From Gymnothorax reevesii (lineage: Eukaryota > Chordata > Actinopteri > Anguilliformes > Muraenidae): 64,000 nt of DNA. The position numbers were made by a program, and so were the translations under genes. This document shows positions 1 through 10,880 of the stretch, one piece after another; within the stretch, counting starts at the first letter, position 1, and every line of letters starts with the position of its first letter. Below the pieces are notes generated by a model, which was not told where the DNA came from, searched no databases, and saw only the letters and a list, made by a program, of their open reading frames with translations. The stretch lies in NCBI GenBank assembly GCA_029721435.1, contig CM056581.1, positions 72,154,712-72,218,711 of the forward strand, given 5' to 3'.

Positions 1-1302
1 TTTTGAAAATTTCAAGGTGGCGCTATCGAGGCATTTTGCTGCCCTCATGGGCAAAGCCCCAATAATATGTGAGAACTTGTCACCCTTGACCTGTCTAATA
101 ATTTTTATGATGATACAAGTTTATTAAAGACATCAAAAACCCAAACGTATTTTCATGGCGAGGGATGGATAGTCGCCGCTTCACTACAGGGACGCCATTA
201 TGCGTAGCTTTACAGCATTTATAAGGTAGCTTCACCAATTTGTTCTGCATGTAATAGAAGTGGAATAAGGTTGATTTGATCAAGTATGTGTCCTCAGTAC
301 AAGTGAAAGTAATAAGTGGTCACTTCCTGTGACCACATGGGGGCGCTAGTAGCAAAGTAGGAATTTAATGCATCTTGACGTTCAGGGCGGAGGAGTGATC
401 ATGTACAGCAAGTTTGAAGCTACTACAGTCAAGTATGTGGGCGTGAGAGCATTGGGAATCCCAAACGTATTTTCATGGCGAGGCATCCAAAGTCGCCGCT
501 TCGCCACACGGACGCCATTACTTGTAGCTATACAGCATTCATAATGTAGCTTCATCAACTTGTTCTGCATGTTTAAAAAGTAAAATGAAGTTGATGGGTT
601 CAACAATGTGTCATCAGTACAAGTGGAAGAGACGAGTGTTCACTTCCTGTTACCACAGGGGGGCGCTATTAGCAAAGTGAGAAGTTAATAGATCATGGTG
701 TTCCGGGCGGCGCCCTTATCGTGTTCAGCAAGTTTGAAGCTTCTACAATCAAGTATTTGGGTGTGAGAGTATTGTGAAATTTTTTCCTCAAGTCACTATA
801 ATTTGTCACGCTTTAGAAGCCATGCCCATTGACCTACAGATCTGCAGAGCACAACTTTAAATCAGCTTGGTCTCTTGATGATGTGTACCAAATTTGAAGC
901 TAATCCGGCGAAATCCCTAGGAGGAGTTCGTTTTAAAATTCAAAAATTCAAATCAAAATGGCCGACTTCCTGTTGGGTTTAGGGCGTGGCTTTAATGAAA
1001 GTTTTTGTATGCCTTGTGACAAAGCATATAACTACCAAATTTTGTCTGCCTACGACAAAGTAAGCGAATTTCCCTATGGGAATTTTGAAACGTGTTTAGG
1101 GGGCGCTATTTCGACAATTGGGGTCGAACTTGTGCGACCGCCCAAAAATATCGAATTTCGAATTCGGCCGGACGAATGGCGAAAGTTATACGCGTTTTCA
1201 CAATTGGGAAAGGGGCGAAATTGGCCTTTGAAAAATCGGAAGAATAATTAAAAAAAAATAAATAAAAAATAAATAATAATAATAATAATAATAGTAATAA
1301 TA
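1..1302 (+). repeat. Type A array unit, 3' part (cut by window start)
   Basis: The window opens inside the third 618-bp subunit of a type A unit, just within its stem-loop. Two shorter modules of about 300 bp follow, each with a GGGGGCGCTA core and a TCACTTCCTGT motif. A tail module then contains AAAATGGCCGACTTCCTG, and the unit ends in a (AAT)n run at 1273-1302. By line-by-line comparison it is identical to 3302-4603. The short frames here follow the repeat modules and recur in other units with different breaks, so I do not call them genes. Confidence 0.85.
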
Positions 1303-4300
1303 ATTAAAGCTGCAAGCAGCGTTGAACGGGCCCTCGCCCCCATGCGCACGTTGGGGTTGTGGTGAGATCCTGACGGGTGGAGCTGTGCACCCAAGACCTT
1401 TGGACAGGTCAAGTGCCGGCCCCAACCTGAGAGAAAGTGTCGAGTGAATTGGACAAAGCTGAAGGAATTATGATAAGTTGATACTTCATCCACCAGAAGT
1501 TGCTCTGAGTGTAGCCAAATTTGGGCAGGTGCATTCAGGGGCAGACCCTAAGCACAAATGTAAAGTTTTGAGCAAATCGGCCAATTTCAACGTAAAATAT
1601 GGCATTTCCTGTTTCCATAAGGGGGCATGATGAGGTAGATTGTTTAGCTGCACATCGAGGCGTTCAGGGTGGAGCTTTTACCATGCACAGGAATTTTGAA
1701 CCCATTTGGATGAAGTATGAGGGAGAGCCAGCAGCTCAAATGTGTTTGGCGAGGCATCTGAAATGGGGAAACCATGGCGGCCAGGCCCATTTAGCGACGG
1801 ACATGCCGAGCACTACTTTTGGTCAGCATGGTCTCTTGATGATCAGAAATAAGTATTAGGTTGATTGGACGGAATCGCTAGGAGGAGATCTTTAAAATGC
1901 AATATGTGGAAATCGGGCCAAAATGACACATTAAAATCAAAGTGGCTGACTTCCTGTTTGGAATTGACCGATGGTGCCGTAGACTATTTTGTTCGAATAG
2001 GCAACATACACATGTGTATCAATTTTCATGTACCTATTCCAAAAAAACCCCTATGGGGAGGGGTTTTTAAAAATTTCAAGGGGGCGCTATCGAGGCATTT
2101 TGCTGCCCTCATGGGCACCGCCCCAATCAGATATTGGAGCTTGCCACTCTTGACCAGCATATCAATTTGCATGATGATACGAATTCATTAGGAACATGAA
2201 AAACACAAGCGTATTTTCATGGCAAGGGATCCATTGTCACCGCATCGCCACACGGACGCCATTAGTCTAAGCATCACAGCATTCGTAAGGTAGTTTAAGC
2301 AAGTTCTTCTACATGTTGTACAGGGGGAATAAAGTTGATGGGTTCAACTATGTGTCATCAGTACAAGTGAAAGTAGAAACTGGTCACTTCCTGTTAGTAG
2401 CCACACCCACTGACCTACAGACCTGCAGAGCACAACTTTTGATCAGCATGGTCTTTCAATGTTTTTTAATAAATCTGTTTTGAAAGGATGAAATCTCTAG
2501 GAGGAGTGCGTAATAATACAATATGTGGAAATCAGGCAAAAATGGCACGCTAAAATCGAAATGACCGACTTCCTGTTTGGAGTAGACAAATGATGCCAGA
2601 GACTTTTTTTTTTGTCTTGGCGAAATACACGTGTACCAATTTTCATCTTTCTACTCCCAAAAAACCCCTATGGGGAGGGGTTTTTGAAAATTTCAAGGGG
2701 GCGCTATCGAGGCATTTTGCTGCCTTGATGGGCAAAGCCCCAATCAGATGTGAGAGCTTGCCACCCTTGACCGGTCTATCAATTTTTATGATGGTACAAG
2801 TATATTAAAGACATCAAAAACCCAAACGTATTTTCATGGCGAGGGATCCATTGTCACCGCATCGCCACACACACGCCATTACTCGAAGCATCACAGTATT
2901 CTTAGGGTAGTTTAAGCAACTGCTTCTACATGTTGTACAGGGGGAATGAAGTTGATGGGTTCAACAAAATGTCTTCAGTGCAAGTGAAAGTAAAAACTGG
3001 TCACTTCCTGTTTGTAGCCACGCCCACTGACCTACAGACCTGCAGAGCACAACTTTTGATCAGCATGGTCTTTCAATGTTTAGTAATAAATCTGGTTTTG
3101 AAAGGATGAAATCTCTTGGAGGAGTGCGTTAAAATACAATTTATGGCAATCAGGCAAAAATGACACGTTAAAATCAAAATGGCCAACTTCCTGTTTGGAG
3201 TGGACAAATGATGCCAGAGACTTTTTTTTGCGTCTTGGTCAAATACACATGTGTACCAATTTTCATCTTTCTACTCCAAAAAAACCCCTATGGGGAGGGG
3301 TTTTTGAAAATTTCAAGGTGGCGCTATCGAGGCATTTTGCTGCCCTCATGGGCAAAGCCCCAATAATATGTGAGAACTTGTCACCCTTGACCTGTCTAAT
3401 AATTTTTATGATGATACAAGTTTATTAAAGACATCAAAAACCCAAACGTATTTTCATGGCGAGGGATGGATAGTCGCCGCTTCACTACAGGGACGCCATT
3501 ATGCGTAGCTTTACAGCATTTATAAGGTAGCTTCACCAATTTGTTCTGCATGTAATAGAAGTGGAATAAGGTTGATTTGATCAAGTATGTGTCCTCAGTA
3601 CAAGTGAAAGTAATAAGTGGTCACTTCCTGTGACCACATGGGGGCGCTAGTAGCAAAGTAGGAATTTAATGCATCTTGACGTTCAGGGCGGAGGAGTGAT
3701 CATGTACAGCAAGTTTGAAGCTACTACAGTCAAGTATGTGGGCGTGAGAGCATTGGGAATCCCAAACGTATTTTCATGGCGAGGCATCCAAAGTCGCCGC
3801 TTCGCCACACGGACGCCATTACTTGTAGCTATACAGCATTCATAATGTAGCTTCATCAACTTGTTCTGCATGTTTAAAAAGTAAAATGAAGTTGATGGGT
3901 TCAACAATGTGTCATCAGTACAAGTGGAAGAGACGAGTGTTCACTTCCTGTTACCACAGGGGGGCGCTATTAGCAAAGTGAGAAGTTAATAGATCATGGT
4001 GTTCCGGGCGGCGCCCTTATCGTGTTCAGCAAGTTTGAAGCTTCTACAATCAAGTATTTGGGTGTGAGAGTATTGTGAAATTTTTTCCTCAAGTCACTAT
4101 AATTTGTCACGCTTTAGAAGCCATGCCCATTGACCTACAGATCTGCAGAGCACAACTTTAAATCAGCTTGGTCTCTTGATGATGTGTACCAAATTTGAAG
4201 CTAATCCGGCGAAATCCCTAGGAGGAGTTCGTTTTAAAATTCAAAAATTCAAATCAAAATGGCCGACTTCCTGTTGGGTTTAGGGCGTGGCTTTAATGAA

Positions 4301-4603
4301 AGTTTTTGTATGCCTTGTGACAAAGCATATAACTACCAAATTTTGTCTGCCTACGACAAAGTAAGCGAATTTCCCTATGGGAATTTTGAAACGTGTTTAG
4401 GGGGCGCTATTTCGACAATTGGGGTCGAACTTGTGCGACCGCCCAAAAATATCGAATTTCGAATTCGGCCGGACGAATGGCGAAAGTTATACGCGTTTTC
4501 ACAATTGGGAAAGGGGCGAAATTGGCCTTTGAAAAATCGGAAGAATAATTAAAAAAAAATAAATAAAAAATAAATAATAATAATAATAATAATAGTAATA
4601 ATA
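1303..4603 (+). repeat. Type A array unit, complete
   Basis: The unit starts with the head ATTAAAGCTGCAAGCAGCG and a conserved leader of about 560 bp, ending near the CATAAGGGGGCATGATGAGG stretch. Three subunits of about 618 bp follow; their CCCC/GGGG stem-loops begin at about 2043, 2660 and 3280, giving spacings of 617 and 620 bp. Two modules of about 300 bp and a tail module come next, closing with (AAT)n at 4574-4603. Each 618-bp subunit carries AAAATGGCCGACTTCCTG-like and GGGGGCGCTATCGAGGCA motifs. No protein function is supported. Confidence 0.85.
3280..3305 (+). other. Stem-loop of the 618-bp subunit (representative)
   Basis: AAAAACCCC and GGGGTTTTT form a perfect 9-bp stem around an 8-nt loop. 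The same structure, sometimes with one or two changes, recurs at about 2043, 2660, 5344, 5959, 6579, 23530, 24147, 24767, 26808, 27428, 28048 and 31656. It marks the 618-bp period of type A units. It resembles a bacterial intrinsic terminator in shape only; no function is known to me. Confidence 0.75.
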
Positions 4604-7600
4604 ATTAAAGCTGCAAGCAGCGTTGAACGGGCCCTCGCCCCCATGCGCACGTTGGGGTTGTGGTGAGATCCTGACGGGTGGAGCTGTGCACCCAAGACCT
4701 TTGGACAGGTCAAGTGCCGGCCCCAACCTGAGAGAAAGTGTCGAGTGAATTGGACAAAGCTGAAGGAATTATGATAAGTTGATACTTCATCCACCAGAAG
4801 TTGCTCTGAGTGTAGCCAAATTTGGGCAGGTGCATTCAGGGGCAGACCCTAAGCACAAATGTAAAGTTTTGAGCAAATCGGCCAATTTCAACGTAAAATA
4901 TGGCATTTCCTGTTTCCATAAGGGGGCATGATGAGGTAGATTGTTTAGCTGCACATCGAGGCGTTCAGGGTGGAGCTTTTACCATGCACAGGAATTTTGA
5001 ACCCATTTGGATGAAGTATGAGGGAGAGCCAGCAGCTCAAATGTGTTTGGCGAGGCATCTGAAATGGGGAAACCATGGCGGCCAGGCCCATTTAGCGACG
5101 GACATGCCGAGCACTACTTTTGGTCAGCATGGTCTCTTGATGATCAGAAATAAGTATTAGGTTGATTGGACGGAATCGCTAGGAGGAGATCTTTAAAATG
5201 CAATATGTGGAAATCGGGCCAAAATGACACAGTAAAATCAAAATGGCTGACTTCCTGTTTGGAATTGACCAATGGTGCCAGAGACTTTTTTGTTTGAACT
5301 GGCAACATACACATGTGTATCAATTTTCATTCTCCTATTCCAAAAAAACCCTTATGGGCAGGGGTTTTTCAAAATTTCAAGGGGGCGCTATCGAGGCATT
5401 TTGCTGTCCTCATGGGCACCGCCCCAATCAAATGTTGGAGCTCACCACCCTTGACCAGCATATCAATTTGCATGATGATACGAATTCATTGAGAACATCA
5501 AAAACACAAACTATTTTCATGGCGAGGGATCCAGTGTCACCGCATCACTACATGGACGCCATCACTCGAAGCATCACAGCATTCGTAAGTAGTTTAAGCA
5601 ACTTCTACATGTTGTTGAGGGGGAATAAAGTTGATGGGTTCACCTATATGTCATCAGTACAAGTGAAAGTAAAAACTGGTCACCACCTGTTTGGAGCCAC
5701 GCCTACTGACCTACAGACCTGCAGGGCACAACTTTGGATCAGCATGGTCTCTGAATGTTTAGGAATAAATCTGGTTTTGAAAGGATGAAATCTCTTGGAG
5801 GAGTGCGTTAAAATGCAATATGTGGAAATCAGGCAAAAATGACACGTTAAAATCAAAATGGCCGACTTCCTGTTTGGAGTACACGAATGATGCCAGAAAC
5901 TTTTTTTTGCGTTCTGGCCTAATACATATTTGTACCAATTTTCATCTTTCTACTCCAAAAAAACCCCTATGGGGAGGGGTTTTTGAAAATTTAAAGGGGG
6001 CGCTATTGAGGCATTTTGCTGCCCTCATGGGCAAAGTCCCAATCAGATGTGAGAGCTTGGCACCCTTAACCGGCATATTAATTTCCATGATGATAGGAAT
6101 TCATTAAAAACGTCAAACTCCCAAACGTATTTTCATGGCGAGGGATCCATTGTCACCGCATCGCCACACGGACGCCATTACTCGAAGCACCACAGCATTC
6201 ATAAGGTAGTTTAAGCAACTTCTTCTACATATTGTACATGGGACATAAAGTTCATGGGTTCAACTATATGTCATCAGTACAAGTGAAAGTTAAAACTGGT
6301 CACCTCCTGTTTGGAGCCACGCCCACTGACCTACAGACCTGCAGAGCACAACTTTTGATCAGGATGGTCTTTCAATGTTCATTAATAAATCTGGTAATGA
6401 ATGGATGAAATCTCCAGGAGGAGTGCGTTAAAATACCATCTGTGGAAATCAGGAAAAAATGACACGTTAAAATCAAAATGGCCGACTTCCTGTTTGGAGT
6501 AGACAAATGATGCCAGAGACTTTTTTGTCCGTCTTGGCCCAATAAACATGTGTACCAATTTTCATCTTCCTAACCCAAAAAAACCCCTAAGGGGAGGGGT
6601 TTTTGAAAATTTCAAGGGGGCGCTATCGAGGCATTTTGCTGCTCTCATGGGCAAAACCCTAATCAGATGTGAGAGCTTGACACATTTGACCTGTCAATCT
6701 GTTTTTATGATGATACAAGTTTATTAAAGGCATCAAAAACCCAAACGTATTTTCATGGCGAGGGATGGAAAGTCGCTGCATCACTACGCAAACGCCATTA
6801 TGCGTAGCTTCACAGTATTCATAAGGTAGCTTCATCTATTTGTTCTGCATGTAATAGAAGTGGAATGAGGTTGGTGTGTTCAACTATGTGTCATCAGTAC
6901 AAGTGAAAGCAATAACTGGTCACTTCCTGTTACCACAGGGGGGCGCTAGGAGTAAAGTGGGAATTTAATGTATCTGGATGTTCAGGGCGGAGCAATGATC
7001 ATGTCCAGCAAATTTGAAGCTACTACAGTCAAGTATGTGGGCGTGAGAGCATTGGGAATCCCAAACGTATTTTCATGGCGAGGGATCCAAAGTCGCCGCT
7101 TCGCCAAACGGACGCCATTATTCGTAGCTACACAATGTTCATAATGTAGCTTCAGCAACTTGTTGTGAATGTTTTACAAGAAGAAAGAAGTTGATTGGTT
7201 CAACATTGTGCCATCAGTCCCAGTGGAAGTAATGAGTGGTCACTTCCTGTTACCACAGGGGGGCGCTATTACCAAAGTGAAAAGTTAGTATATCAGGCCG
7301 TTCAGGGCGGTGCCCTCATCATGTTCAGCAAGTTTGAAGCTACTCCAATCAAGTATTTGGGTTTGAGATTGTTGTGAAATTTTTCCCTCAAGTCACTAAA
7401 ATTTGTCACGCCCTAGCAGCCACGCCCTTTGACCTAAAGATCTGCAGAGCACAACTTTTAATCAGGTTGGTTTCTCGATGATTTTTACGAAATTTGAAGC
7501 CGTTCCGACGAAATCCCTAGGAGGAGTTCGTTTTAAAATTCAAAAATTCAAATCAAAATGGCCGACTTTCTGATGGGTTAAGGGCGTGGCTCCAATGAAG

Positions 7601-7981
7601 TTTTTTTTATGCCTTGTTACAAGCCACATAACAACTGAATTTTGTCTGCCTACGACAAAGTAGCCGAATTTCCCTATGGGAATTTTTAAACGTGTTTAGG
7701 GGGCGCTATTTTGACATTTGGGGTCGAACCTGTGTGACCGCCCAAAAATATCGAATTTCGGATCCGGCCGGACGAATCGGGAAAGTTAGACGCGTTTTCA
7801 CAACTGGGAAAGGGGCGAAATTTGCCTTTGTAAAATCGGAAGAATAATTAAAAAAAATAAATAAAAAAATAATAATAATAATAAAAATAATAATAATAAC
7901 TTGCAGTCGGCTCGGGCCCTAATAAACAGCGCGATTTCAATAGGGCCCTCCGCAGACGACTTGCAGTCGGCTCGGGCCCTA
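4604..7981 (+). repeat. Type A array unit, complete, with terminal modules
   Basis: Bases 4604-5231 belong to the exact duplication. From 5232 the unit has its own sequence, with stem-loops near 5344, 5959 and 6579, two modules of about 300 bp, and a tail with an interrupted (AAT)n run at 7869-7899. Two copies of a GGGCCC-ending terminal module close it. Its second half (about 5870-7860) matches 24060-26040 at a constant offset of 18,188-18,189 bp with only a few differences per 100 bases. Confidence 0.83.
7899..7981 (+). repeat. Tandem terminal modules
   Basis: ACTTGCAGTCGGCTCGGGCC followed by CTAA occurs twice. The copies are separated by a stretch containing CAGCGCGATTTCAATAGGG, and the second runs straight into the next head. 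This is a shorter version of the expanded block at 29385-29633, which shows that the unit's 3' module can multiply on its own. Confidence 0.75.
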
Positions 7982-9939
7982 ATTAAAGCTGCAAGCAGCG
8001 TTGAACGGGCCCTCGCACCCCTCGTGCACAGTGGGGTGGCAGCAAGATCTTGATGGGTGCAGGTGTCCATTAAGAGCCATTGGACGCTGCTAGTCTGTGT
8101 ACAATGTTGTTTCCTGAGGAGAGTGCAAAAATTTTCTGGAGGGCGCTATGATAGAATTTTGACATGCCTGTGCGCAAAATCTACAACATGTGTGATGAGT
8201 GTGTTGATTTTTGTAAATTTTCCAGCATGTTTCGACCTTTCAAAAGGGGAATTCTTTTATAAATCTGACTGGGGGCGCTATAGAGCCATTATGCCACATT
8301 TAGTCTGAGTTAAAGTATTAAATTCAAGACAGTAAGACAATGATAATTTTTGCCACATTTAACACTTTTGGACCATTCTAACGTGTGTTAGTAAAATTCG
8401 GAAAAACGCAGGAAATAGCTCATAGCTCACTTCCTGTTTGGCCAAAAAATTTCAAAAAATTAACCATTGCCTGGAATGACTAATGCAATGATCACACCGA
8501 TCTAATCGTAGCATATATTTATACTTGGGAGGACAATTTTATTAAGCTTGGAAAGTGTCAGGCTAATCCCACCAAGTATTTGGGAGTAAAACCAACTTCC
8601 TGTTTCATGGCGGGACACCGAAATTCGCCACAATGCCACGGATACATCGTTCAATGAATCCAAAAAAGCTTCGCAATTTAACATCAGCAAGGTCTTTAGA
8701 TATGATTTGCCAAATTTTGAGTTGATCGGATAAAATCTCTAGGAGGAGTTCGTTAAAGTACGACACCTGGGAATGGCAAAAAAAATTTTAAAAAGTTGCA
8801 ATTTCAATTAAAAATGGCAGCCTTCCTGTTGAGTCTACGTCATGGCACCAAGAGACTTTTTTGTAGGTCTCGGCATATTCCACATGTTTACCGAATTTCA
8901 TACATGTAGGTTTACTGGGCTGCAAGGGCTGCTTATTTGAAATTTTCCAGGGGGGGCTACAATGCTATTTTTGCCACGCCTATTTGTAAATTTTTTTATC
9001 AGTGTAATATGAATGAAGGCCTTAAAATTGTACAAAATTTTGTGAGTTTTTGAGCATGCTGAAACCCTCAAAAGGGTAATTCTTTTAAAAATCGTATTGG
9101 GGGCGCTATAGAGCCATGATGCCTCATTTACTGCCAATTTTTGTCTCAAATTGAAGACAATGTGACAAATTAAATTTTAGCAAAGTTTTGCAAGTTTTCA
9201 AGTATGCTAAGGCCTTCAAATGTGTGGTCATAAAATTTGGAATAACGCAGGAAATGGCTCATAGCTCACTTCCTGTTTGGCCGAAAAATTTCAAAAAAAT
9301 CAGCACAGCCCAGAAAAACAAATGCAATGATCAGACCAAATTACATGAACATTCAAGCACTTTTATATCAACATGGCCGTGTCGTGAGGGCGCTGTGGAG
9401 CCACCTGACCACACCCACTCCAATATCAACATATAGGTATATTTGGAATTAGACTATTATTAAGCCTGTAAAGTTTCTCGTAAATCTCCCAAAGCATATG
9501 CTCATAAAAGCAACTTCCATTTTCATGGCGGAACATCGAAATTCGCCGCGATGCCACGGATACAAAGTTCAATGAATCCAAAAAAGCTTCGCAATTTAAC
9601 ATCGACGAGGTCTTTCGATGTCATATGCCAAATTTTAAGTTGATCAGATAAAATCTCGAGGAGGAGTTTGTTAAAGTACGATGCCTGTGAATTGCAAAAA
9701 ATTAAAAAAAATTGCAAATTCAATTAAAAATGGCGGACTTCCTGTTGAGTCTAGGTCATGGCACCAAGAGACTTTTTATTAGGTCTTGGCATAGTACATA
9801 TGTCCACCGAATTTGGAACATGTAGATTAAACACGCTGCGAGGGCTGCTTCATTGAAATTTTCTAGGTGGCGCTGTAATGCAATTTTGCCACATTTATCT
9901 TTAAACCCTATATCCTAGTAAATAGTATGACTAGCTTAA
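7982..9939 (+). repeat. Type B array unit, left part before nested insertions
   Basis: The unit starts with the common head, then a type B leader (GGGGTGGCAGCAAGATCTTG). About two super-units follow, with GGGGGCGCTATAGAGCC cores and TCACTTCCTGTTTGGCC modules. The middle matches 52300-53130 at an offset of about 43,410. The unit is interrupted at a TTAA (9936-9939) by the piggyBac-like element. Its continuation is 17930-17950 and then 22236-22792. Confidence 0.82.
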
Positions 9940-9953
9940 CCCCTTTGTGCAGA
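9936..9953 (+). other. TTAA target site and left inverted repeat of piggyBac-like element
   Basis: TTAA at 9936-9939 is followed by CCCCTTTGTGCAGA at 9940-9953. The reverse complement of 17912-17925 is CCCCTTTCTGCAGA, a 13/14 match. TTAA targets and CCC...GGG ends are typical of piggyBac superfamily transposons. The sequence before TTAA continues, after the insertions, exactly as the related unit near 60220-60260 does. Confidence 0.75.
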
Positions 9954-10269
9954 AGCCAAATTTGGCTATTTTTGGGTTACCCACTTTAATGCTGTATAAT
10001 TCAAGATTTAAGCTTCATAAAGAGGAAAACTGTGGCTCAATTCTGAAAAGACACTTACAGCATTTAGAATTACATAGTATTTCAGTTAATTTTCATGATT
10101 ATGGTAGAGAAAATGAGCTGCAAACATAAAAAATCTTCATGAGAATTCACCATTGAAATTGCAAAAAAAATAATTCTGAGGATTGAAAAACTGCTGGGGC
10201 TTAAAACTATACATTTCTGGGATCATAAACTCCTTGACCACGAGTACAATTTATCTTCAACATTACATT
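9954..10269. other. piggyBac-like element body, left part (no gene seen)
   Basis: This is AT-rich single-copy-looking sequence between the left inverted repeat and the retrotransposon's target duplication. It does not resemble the surrounding array. The frames in it are short and show no recognisable domain. I see no promoter or structured RNA. Confidence 0.5.
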
Positions 10270-10273
10270 CTAG
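10270..10273. other. Target-site duplication of retrotransposon copy 1 (left)
   Basis: CTAG here is repeated directly after the 3' LTR at 16298-16301. Four to five bases is usual for Ty3/gypsy integrases. Confidence 0.85.
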
Positions 10274-10765
10274 TGTAATGTGAATTTAGGCCACTAGATG
10301 GCAGTATTTACCTTTTTTTGTCAAGCTCAGACTGGAGTCATGTTTAGACATGTCCTGGACATGTCTGGGGCAAGTCTCAGAAAATTAAAAAAAAGAGGTC
10401 TAAATGTGGGTGGGGTCTGCAAAAGAGTATATAAGGAAAAGAATTGAGACAGTAAAGTAGTGGGAGAAATTGCAAGAAGATGACCAGACCTGCCATTCTG
10501 TTCAAGACCTGTGACGTTTCTTTTGTGGATTTCTTTGCCTGTGTTTGAGCATTTTCATCATCCAGGACATCACCAAGCCGCCCCCACGAAAAGGGATTGT
10601 AAATATTTATGTTTTGTACATAATTCAATCTTGGTCTTTAGGTTAGGTAGTTGTTATTGTCTTTGATAATTAAATGTGTTTGAGTTTTTAAAACTGTGTC
10701 TGTCATCCCTTGCTGTTGCTGTTGCTGTTGTGTTATAAATGTAATAACAAATTGGGGCCATAACA
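10274..10765 (+). repeat. 5' LTR of copy 1 (492 bp)
   Basis: The LTR begins TGTAATGTGAAT and ends CCATAACA. It contains a TATATAA box at 10428-10434, an ATTAAA polyadenylation-like hexamer at 10669-10674 and a short CTGTTG repeat near 10710. It pairs with 15805-16297, with about ten substitutions and one T indel by eye. The LTR should supply the promoter (U3), transcript start and polyadenylation signal. Confidence 0.93.
10428..10434 (+). promoter_or_regulatory. LTR TATA box
   Basis: TATATAAGG lies about 155 bp into the LTR and is kept in the 3' LTR and in the LTR of copy 2 (AGTATATAAGG). It is the likely core promoter for the genomic transcript. Confidence 0.7.
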
Positions 10766-10768
10766 AAT

Positions 10769-10788
10769 TGGGGGCTCAAGGTCCGGGA
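10769..10788 (+). other. Primer-binding site, tRNA-Pro-like
   Basis: TGGGGGCTC starts three bases after the 5' LTR and is followed by AAGGTCCGGGA. Apart from a two-base insertion it matches the well-known proline tRNA primer site, TGGGGGCTCGTCCGGGAT. It would prime minus-strand DNA synthesis. Confidence 0.75.
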
Positions 10789-10880
10789 GAGACCATTTTG
10801 TGAGTAATTTATTGAAAAAAAACATTTCAAATTGTAAAATTGATTTTTTTGAATTTAATACATATATATTGACAACAGCA

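Larger units (their letters stand above)
1..5231 (+). repeat. 3,301-bp tandem duplication
   Basis: Bases 1-1930 reappear at 3302-5231 without any difference that I could find. Identity stops at 1931 versus 5232, where similar but diverged sequence continues. For a tandem duplication this means the second copy is 1931-5231 and the first began about 1.37 kb before the window. The step of 3,301 bp equals the head-to-head distance 1303 to 4604, so exactly one repeat unit was gained. Unequal crossing-over between neighbouring units explains this. A false duplication in the assembly is the alternative. Confidence 0.85.

Noticed and set aside
920..965. GGAGGAG a short way before ATG, looking like a bacterial ribosome-binding site
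   Set aside because: The setting is eukaryotic (LTR retrotransposon, microsatellites). The motif belongs to the CTAGGAGGAGTTCGTT module present in every unit and mostly has no long frame behind it.
958..1251. Frame starting MADFLLGLG, found again at 4259 and 29028, and many similar frames of 60-180 codons
   Set aside because: They lie in repeat modules and are the same only because the DNA is duplicated. Stops and shifts differ between units, and there is no recognised domain or codon-level conservation.
3280..3305. GC stem followed by T-run, resembling a rho-independent terminator
   Set aside because: It is an internal mark of the 618-bp subunit in eukaryotic DNA, with A-run and T-run as part of the stem itself; no gene ends there.
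7982..8010. Array head as a tRNA-derived SINE with A and B boxes
   Set aside because: I could not find convincing A- or B-box matches in either subfamily's leader, and units are far longer than SINEs.
10800..10880. Extension of the gag frame upstream of 10881
   Set aside because: It has no ATG; it would need a GTG start, and it begins within about a dozen bases of the primer-binding site. ATG 10881 has a good context.
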